The position numbers were made by a program, and so were the translations under genes. A DNA stretch of 64,000 nt from Adiantum capillus-veneris. Taxonomy: Eukaryota; Streptophyta; Polypodiopsida; Polypodiales; Pteridaceae. Below are positions 57,295-64,000 of the stretch, one piece after another. Numbering within the stretch: the stretch's first letter is position 1; each line of letters begins with the position of its first letter. The stretch covers positions 84,078,278-84,142,277 of the forward strand of contig CM043967.1 in assembly GCA_014529385.2 (NCBI GenBank), given 5' to 3'. Under the pieces are notes generated by a model that worked only from the letters and a program-made list of their open reading frames with translations, had not been told where the DNA came from and made no database searches.

Positions 57295-59175
57295 ATTGTA
57301 CTTGCTGAGTGCCTTCAGGATTGTAGAACTAGATTAGGATTTTGAGAATAATTGATGGATGAGACAAGTCTTAAGATCAAGGCTCAAAAAACCATTAAAA
57401 ACAAGAAAACGAGTGTTTGTGGACACTTTCCACAACCCCATTGCAGTAGAACCTAGGAGTAAGGTAAGTAGAATCCAAGGTGGATTTCAAAGCATTGCTC
57501 TCTCTTAAAGAATCAATTGTGAGTTGTTATTTAAAGTTGCAAAATTTCAGGTCTACGACCAGAAATACCACGAAAAGACTTCCAACCACTCAATCCGACT
57601 GGAGGGTATGTTTTAAAAGTTGTGTGAACGAGTGGGTAAAGCTCAAGGACACATTAAGGTAACAATTTCAAGAGTTTGCAAAAACTCAGATTATTTACTT
57701 TTTCTTGTCATTTTAGGCCAAATTAAGTTTTGACTTGATTCATAGGCTTAAAATAGCTCTTGAAAAGACTGTCCATTGAAAAAGTGCAAAAAAAAATGTT
57801 CATTTTAAGCCTAAAGTAAATAATCCCTGAAGTAAATAATCCCTGAAGTAAATAATCGTGATTATCTACTTTCATCTCAAAATTGACCAAGGTTCAAACC
57901 GGTGACTCATTGCATGTATACAGACAACTTTTGTAAAGGCACATAGAATTTAGATCACCAAATTCACCAAAAACTGGGTAAAAACTAAAGTCTGTACAGA
58001 CTTTTGGAAACTTGAGTGTAAATTGAGAAAAAAATTTATCCAAACTCAATGAACTTGATACATAGGCTTATATTGATGTGATAGACATGTGTATATGGTC
58101 AGTTGACCAAAAAGATGCAAAAATTTGTCAGAAGTAAATAATCGTGATTATTTACATCTGTCCCATTTTTCAACTATTTTGACCAAGTTAGCATACCACT
58201 AGCTTTACCCTGTTGTAATAAGCCCACAAACCAAGTTTGTTAAGATTTGGATCATTGGATTGAAAATTGTGACCAGATTTGCAAAGTCAGTCTGCGAACA
58301 AAAAACTGATGACCATTTGTCCAAAAATTATCCAAATTTGATGAAACTTGGCTAGAGACATTAAGTTAAAGTGCTTAGCAGATCTGTGTCAAGGTTGGGA
58401 TAAAAACTTGTAAAAAATTAGTTGGAGTAAATAATCGCGATTATTTATATCTGCTACAAAAATTGATAATTTTGCACATTTGAGTATACCACAAGGTCAA
58501 GCATAGCAAGTAGAACACACAAATCACGTTTGGTGAAATTTGGATCACAAAAGTGAGACTTAAGTCAGATTCTTGAAAACCGAGTCTGCAGATACGAAAT
58601 AGTGGATAAACTTGAACAAATTTTGTCCAAATTTAGTGAAACTTGTCCAGGGAACTTAGCAAGTTGTACACTTGACAAATCAAGCCAAAAAGTGCAAAAA
58701 AACTGAGAAAAGTAAATAATCATGATTATTTCCTACTGCTACACAAAGATATCAATTTTGACTTTTGAACTTGTACAGTGTGTTAGACCAACATAATACA
58801 AAGCCACCAGGAAAATTTGGGTTCAAGTGGATCCAAATTGGTACATGTTCACTCAGTTTTCACGTTGCAGATTAGTCCTTTGATTTTTTTTTGCAAAAGT
58901 AGAATCTGAAGTCTCAACTGCTGACTCCCATAGCTCAATTTGAAGTGATACACATAGACCAATCACAATAGTTAGCAAAAAATATACAGTCTTTGTGAAA
59001 GAATAGCTAACTTGATCAAAATTGATACAGGAATCAAGTTGCAGGCAAGGAATTGGCAGCTTGATGGAAATTGCAATCAAGTCACGTAGAAGAAATTGAC
59101 AACAAGTCAATCCGACGGTAGCACAAGTCTATATGAACCTTAGATCTGAAAGTATACTAGGAAACCAAGGAATAT
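57295..59175 (+). other. Big2 leader, second part
   Basis: Non-coding. Made of diverged units of about 288 bp, each with a palindrome, starting at 57848, 58134, 58427 and 58712 (steps of 286, 293 and 285). Partial units lie upstream at 57690-57840. No gene is seen. Confidence 0.7.
57848..58733 (+). repeat. Palindromic repeat array in Big2 leader
   Basis: Four 22-bp copies (57848-57869, 58134-58155, 58427-58448, 58712-58733). The left arm is GTAAATAATC; the core varies (CGTG, CGCG, CATG). The copy at 58134 is nearly a perfect palindrome. The arms differ from those of Big1, but spacing, place and the ATC-purine-(C/T)-GAT-like centre agree. Confidence 0.85.
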
Positions 59176-59841
59176 TTGGAGAAACCTCCAGTAGAGTATC
59201 CACCGACGAGAGTGTTACTCAAGGTGAGCACTTGGACACTATCCCTGAAGAAGTCTCATATACTTTTTCAGAATCAACATTTGAAATGTATTCCTAGTCA
59301 ACTCACTCAGAAATCGGAACGACAGTGCGCTACAAGCATATACTCTCATTTTTATAAGACCAATTGCCATGGAGCTCATGTTTACCTGGATCCTAACGAA
59401 GAGTATGCTATTTGCATTGATGACCATGGTATTGAGTTTGAAGAGGAGATTAGGGCAAACAAACAAGGAAAAATGTACATGGATAGAAACGGAACTCAGT
59501 ATTTACAAGTGAAAAACCCTGACGTGATAGACAAATGGGGGTTAGAAGTAAACACCATAATTCTAGATTTTGCAGCAAAAGAAGGACCACCAACTTTAGA
59601 ATTTGAGGGATACGATCAAGTTTATTTTAAGCGTTTGAAATGGCTTAGTACGGATAATCCTAGGATCGGAGTCTATTATTGGGAGGATAGAAACGTCAAG
59701 GATCTTCTGTGGACTTCGCATGCCAAATCAGGACAACTAACACCATCAAGATCATCTATATCTTCAAAATTAAAGATAAGGGTTCAACAGACCTACCAAC
59801 CTAGTTGTTTAGGGATTGTTATAACAACAAATTCGTTATGA
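59176..59841 (+). pseudogene. Big2 Gag N-terminal region
   Basis: 221 open codons. Shares with Big1 (25543-24509) an Asn-Pro-(x)-Val-Ile-Asp-Lys-Trp-Gly block and the spacing around it. No known domain is recognised. It stops at 59841 and a short damaged stretch separates it from the Gag core. Confidence 0.65.
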
Positions 59842-59931
59842 TGACTCCTGAAGAGGTGGAACAAACCAAATACCAAGGATAGTCCATAAGGTATTGGATA
59901 TTGGGCCAAGGACCAGAAACTATTCCAAGAG

Positions 59932-60669
59932 ATGAACACCATGAGAGATCTTCTAAGAGTAATATTAAGAAACCAGAAACCACCTCATCATGAAGAAAAT
60001 CGGGTGACACTAAAGAGAATCCAGGGCTACATGAGTCACTATTTCCAACAGACTGGTTTGAAAGACTCGGAACATGATCAACTGCCAGGAGACTGCAGAC
60101 CAGTTGATTTTCAGAAATGGGTCAAAAAATACAGTGGATCTGGGGATCCATACAACCACTTAGCAAGCTTTAAGCAAGTGCTAAGAGCAGAATACATATT
60201 TGATCTACATACTCAATTCGAGGGGTTTGGAATGACATTAGAAGAAAAAGCATTGACATGGTTCCAAAACATTCTACCAAGGTCAATCATGGACTTGAAT
60301 ACATTAGCTCAAGGATTTGTAGCTGCCTGTTCCAAAATGGGGATCAAACACAATACGGTAGCTCAAATCTACAGTTTTAAACAGAAACAAGGTGAGTATG
60401 TTAGGGATTGTGCAACTCAAATGAAGCAATACATTGCAAGATGCCCAGAGCTAGAGATACCTGCAACAGAACAACTAGTATCATTGTTTCAAGAGGGACT
60501 GCTAAACAAAGAACTTCATGCTATAATGTATAGCAAGAAGCATACAACCCTAGAAGAGTGTGTGTCATACGCTATTGACTTAGGAGACAATGTGATATTT
60601 TCAATGCAGAAGATGTCACTAAGGATAACCAAAGTGAGAAAACAACATCCACCAAACCAGCACAAGTAG
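59932..60669 (+). pseudogene. gag: Big2 Gag core
   Basis: 245 codons open. Blocks Gly-Ser-Gly-Asp-Pro-Tyr, Leu-Thr-Trp-Phe, Gly-Ile-Lys-His-Asn and Gln-Ile-Tyr-(x)-Phe match Big1 Gag (24587-24060). This is the retrotransposon Gag fold that would build the particle. Confidence 0.8.
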
Positions 60670-60699
60670 GAACGGCTGCTGCAACACCGTTTTCAGCCA

Positions 60700-61611
60700 T
60701 AGAAGACATGCTCAAAAGGATGAATGACCTGATGAATAACATGCAAAAAGCACCTATGAGAGGAACAAGACAAGGGATACCTCAACAGGGACAACCAATT
60801 AGGCCTCAAAAATGGTGTGCAATCGAGGGTAAATGGACCAACCATGAGACCAATGAGTGCTATTACCGACCAAAGTATGATGGAAATGAGGCCACAAGGA
60901 TAACCCATGCACAAATAACAGCCTAATATGGCCCCACCTCAAAGATCACCGATGGGTATGGAAAGACCTCAACCCGTGTTGGGTCAACAACCTCCATATC
61001 CGAGACATAATGTAGTGCCTGTAAAGTACATGCATCCAGAGGGAGCCATAGATGAGCAAGCACTAGTGCCGGTTACACCCTATGCTGAGCCTAGTCCATC
61101 TACAGTAATGGTAGAAGGAGATTGGTACAATTCACATCCACCACCAATGGAAGAACCTGTGACTTAGGCTCCACCAGAGCTTGCACCAATGTACTATGTA
61201 GCAAATCAAGGTGTGAGACCTCCTATGGTAAGACCCATGATTAAGCCAAGAACTGGAAACTGTCATAACCGTGGTGCAGATGATCATTGGAAAAATGAAT
61301 GCCTAGAGCCTGACAAGAACCTCAAGCCAGTTGAAGCTTATTACATACAATGTTGCAAAAAGGGAGGACATTTCTCGAAAGATTGTCCAAAAAATCCTTT
61401 AAACAAGGGTAAAACAGTAGTGAACGTAGTCCAAGTGATACCTAGTAGCTCATCTCAGACTGAACCAATTGTTCCAATCAAGGTAATCACCAGAGCCCAG
61501 GCTAAGAAAAAGAAACATAACTCCTCTGATGATTCAGAAAATACAAAAAATTCCTCTCAAAAGACCAAACAAAGCAAAAACAAAAGGTATGAGATGAAAA
61601 AACAAAAATAA
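60700..61611 (+). pseudogene. Big2 nucleocapsid region
   Basis: Three frames in a row (60708-60926, 60928-61167, 61189-61611), Pro/Gln/Arg-rich. Two finger-like blocks occur near 61257-61300 and 61350-61385. The first has Arg where the second Cys is expected, and the second reads Cys-Cys-x4-Gly-His-x4-Cys. The C-terminus is Lys/Ser-rich. It corresponds to 23900-22957 of Big1. Confidence 0.65.
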
Positions 61612-62060
61612 AGGGCTGAAATCGAGGAGAAAGCAAAGAGCTATTCTAGGAAAAGGTGAAAGAAATTGGAAGCAAAATCAAGGAAACCACCGTGAAATCT
61701 GGAGGATCAATTTTGGTTGACAAAAGTTTTGAGCCTATTACTGCAGCCTTGGAAGCCTACCAAGCGGGACTTAAAGCATGCCAAAACCCAGAAAACAAAT
61801 GAAAAAACTATCCTTCTCTAGACATGGAAGCAGCTAAGCTTGAAGCTTATCAAAATTTGGTAAGAATCATGCAAGAGATGCTGGAAAAACAAAGACCCAA
61901 GCTCGAGAGTATGGCAAAACCTGAGGAACTTGCGATAAAAGCGAATAAAGGAAAATCCGAAGTGGTGGTAGAACCCCACCTTGAAACAAAAGATCCAGAA
62001 CTTATAGTGCCGGACAGTGAAGATGCCTTATACGGAATTCCATTCGTAGAAGAAGACTAG
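61612..62060 (+). pseudogene. Big2 gag-protease linker
   Basis: Glu/Lys/Ala-rich, open from 61824, no recognised domain. Counterpart of 22809-22363 in Big1. Confidence 0.5.
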
Positions 62061-62163
62061 CCATGACACTTATGGAAAAAATTTAGAGAAATCAATGATG
62101 GGAGCCTAACTCTGAAGTCAGCTCCTATAGAGGAAGTTTGGTTAGAAAAATCTACCACTTGAT

Positions 62164-62915
62164 ATGGACAAGGATGTACAATCCTTGTATGGGGATTGCG
62201 GATTTGAAGCTTCAGGAATGTCTAAACCATTGACCTTGAAAACATTACCCTCTTACTTGGGAGATAACGAAGATGAATCCATAGTGTGTAAAACCACTCA
62301 GGTAAAAAGAGCGGAACAAACCCTAGAAGTAGACAACATTCATTCAATCATGTCTACACCCATCCAATGCACTCTTACTTTAGGAGACCTGTTGAAAATC
62401 ATGCCATATTTATGGAATGATCTACAGAAAACTCTAGAGAAGGTGGAAATAACAGGACATATCGCAAAATTTTTGGGAAAATTGAAAGATGAAATGTATA
62501 ACAAAGAGATTCGATATGTTCCAATGAACAAAGTCAAAGAATACTACGAAGAGGAAGAAGGAAACACGAACCTTCCAGTGAGGCATAATTATATAGAAAA
62601 CATGGCAATACTGGATAGTGGGGAAGGTATAGCCATAGCCACAAAAGCAGTATGGGAATCCTGGGGACAACCAGCCATTAGGTAAATTTGAATGAAATTT
62701 CAATTGGCTGATGGACACATCAAAAGACCCTTAGGACTGCTTGAGAAAGTGATAGTCAATTTCTGTGGGATTGAATATCAACACACTTTTGCCATAGTAG
62801 AATTTGGAAAGAAACTCAATTACAAAATCATATTGGGAAGACCTTTCACGTGACAAGTACCACTCATCCAAGATTGGGGAAACAATTATATGTACTTGAA
62901 GCAAGTGGGATCAAT
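62164..62915 (+). pseudogene. Big2 aspartic protease PR1
   Basis: Asp-Ser-Gly-Glu-Gly with the Asp codon at 62614, followed by Ile-Leu-Gly-Arg-Pro-Phe near 62835. Stops occur at about 62683 and 62852. Homologous to 22136-21528, which has Ala instead of Glu after the Gly. The residues upstream (62164-62560) are a poorly conserved linker. Confidence 0.75.
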
Positions 62916-63700
62916 GACAAGGGTTAATCTAAAAGATGACACTTATCAAGATGTCATGAAAACGCCCATACAAGAATGCGATTCAATCTCTCCAGCTGAA
63001 ACTAAGCTTTCATCGTGGTTGAACAAAGACACTCCTATTTGGATGTGCGGAGCTTCAAAAAACGGGAGCTTAAAAAGAGAAGAATGTATTTAGAAAGAGA
63101 TTGCACAGAAGAAACCTATTTACCTGAACCCTTTCCCGAGCATTTGTTTGAGCCATTTGAGTGGACATAAATTTTAGCAACAATGGATGTATGTGTAAAT
63201 ATGTCTATGTCTAAATTTTGCAATGAGGATGGCTACGATATAATTCCCATTCAAATGATCTCAACCCTCCACATTGAAGACAAAATTTACGAACCCAAGG
63301 ACTGATGAAAGCTCAACAAGTCTTTTCAGACCTCTACTATGATGCAACAGATGAGCTAGAAGAATATTCAGCTACCTCAAATGATTCAGGGTCAGAAAAA
63401 GAACATGTGAGAGCTAAGCTACTCATGAAAGGAGGGGAGGAAAAGTTTTTTGACTTTCCTAACCAGAAATTGAGAAGATATAAATGGTATAGACAAAAAA
63501 GAGACACTAGAAATTTGAAAGCTAAACCTACGCCATCAGTCTCTAGTAGAACACAGTTCCTAATGCAGAAAGATGCACATGATTGTATCAAGGACAAAAT
63601 CATTGGTAGATATCCTTCAAACAAAAATCCAGATATGACAAAAACATCAAAAAATGAGAAAAGAAACTCAAGTGAAACATAAAAACCAGGACAAGGATTC
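62916..63700 (+). pseudogene. Big2 protease-RT linker
   Basis: Charged linker in two main frames (62890-63093 and 63305-63682), matching Big1 at 21353-20753 through Asp-Phe-Pro-Asn-Gln and Arg-Arg-Tyr blocks. No enzyme motif. Confidence 0.6.
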
Positions 63701-64000
63701 AACCATGACATGAATTGAATAGAAAAAGAAATATCAAGAGTTGAAAAAAGCTCTAAAGGAGATATATACAATTGAAATGGAAACCACAGAGGAAGATGGT
63801 AAAGATGTAATGAGTGTTACATCTCATTACAAGAAATATACTCTCCAAGATCAAAAAATCATAGTTGGAACAACCTGTTAGAGAACTATGAAAACAGGGC
63901 GAGTCCTACGAAGGGCCTAAAATCGCAAAAAGGATACATTTGGCTGAACCAAAAGAAGAGCGTAGACGAGCCTACATTGCAAATGACCTTACGAAGGAAG
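63701..64000 (+). pseudogene. Big2 RT N-terminal connector (runs off the window)
   Basis: Translation shows Ser-His-Tyr-Lys-Lys-Tyr-Thr-Leu-Gln-Asp, shared with Big1 near 20635, and further on the (Ala)-Tyr-Ile-Ala-(x)-Asp-Leu-Thr block at 63970-63995. The RT core would follow beyond the window. Confidence 0.65.

Noticed and set aside
1-64000. Search for tRNA, rRNA, host exons, transposase genes or Helitron ends
   Set aside because: None could be supported from the sequence; every recognisable protein belongs to LTR retrotransposons.

Overview
This 64-kb window looks like nuclear, repeat-saturated DNA from a land plant with a large genome. I find no host gene, rRNA, tRNA or CRISPR array. Almost every base that can be explained belongs to LTR retrotransposons nested inside one another. 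The plant group cannot be told from this sequence alone. Primer sites of the types TGGTATCAGAGC and TGGCGCCG, chromodomain Ty3/gypsy elements, Tork-like Ty1/copia elements and ~20-kb Ty3/gypsy elements are all typical of plants.

Labels used below. Big1, Big2 and Big3 are three copies of a giant Ty3/gypsy lineage, probably Tat-like. Gy1 (decayed) and Gy2 (young) are chromodomain Ty3/gypsy elements of one family. Co1 is a complete Tork-like copia. Co2 and Co3 are two copies of a second copia family.

Layout. 1-865 is Big3 tail (minus). 866-8717 is the 5' part of Gy1 (plus), itself interrupted at 3297-5879 by a 2.6-kb unknown insertion. 8718-9502 and 28702-28835 are the two pieces of the 3' LTR of Big2 (minus), split by the complete Big1 element 9508-28701 (minus, duplication CTTGT). 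28849-34644 is the 3' accessory gene and spacer of Big2 (minus). 34645-37513 is the 3' part of Co3 (minus). 37514-37748 plus 43382-43632 is the Big3 post-integrase protease-like domain (plus), split by complete Co1 (37749-43376, duplication GCTCA). 43633-45265 holds Gy1-family LTR pieces and the 3' end of Gy1 (minus). 45266-46353 and 57295-64000 are the 5' LTR, leader, gag, protease and start of RT of Big2 (plus). These are split by Co2 (46354-57294, minus), which is split in turn by complete young Gy2 (47030-54079, plus, duplication GCACC).

History inferred from junctions. Gy1 entered Big3, Big2 entered Gy1 (duplication TGCTT/AAGCA), Big1 entered a Big2 LTR, and copias and Gy2 followed. The two halves of Gy1, Big2 and Big3 now lie in opposite orientations. 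A single large inversion with its left breakpoint near 37.51 kb and its right breakpoint beyond the window explains all three.

Most unusual content. The giant elements carry (i) a second retropepsin-like domain after integrase, (ii) in Big1, two tandem H2C2 zinc-binding modules of identical length in front of the integrase core, (iii) leader and spacer regions built on a ~285-bp period, each unit centred on a palindrome whose arms differ between copies while an ATCRYGAT-like core is kept, and (iv) a coiled-coil accessory gene between pol and the 3' LTR that I do not recognise. The Gy family carries an in-frame TGA at one conserved integrase position in both a young and an old copy.
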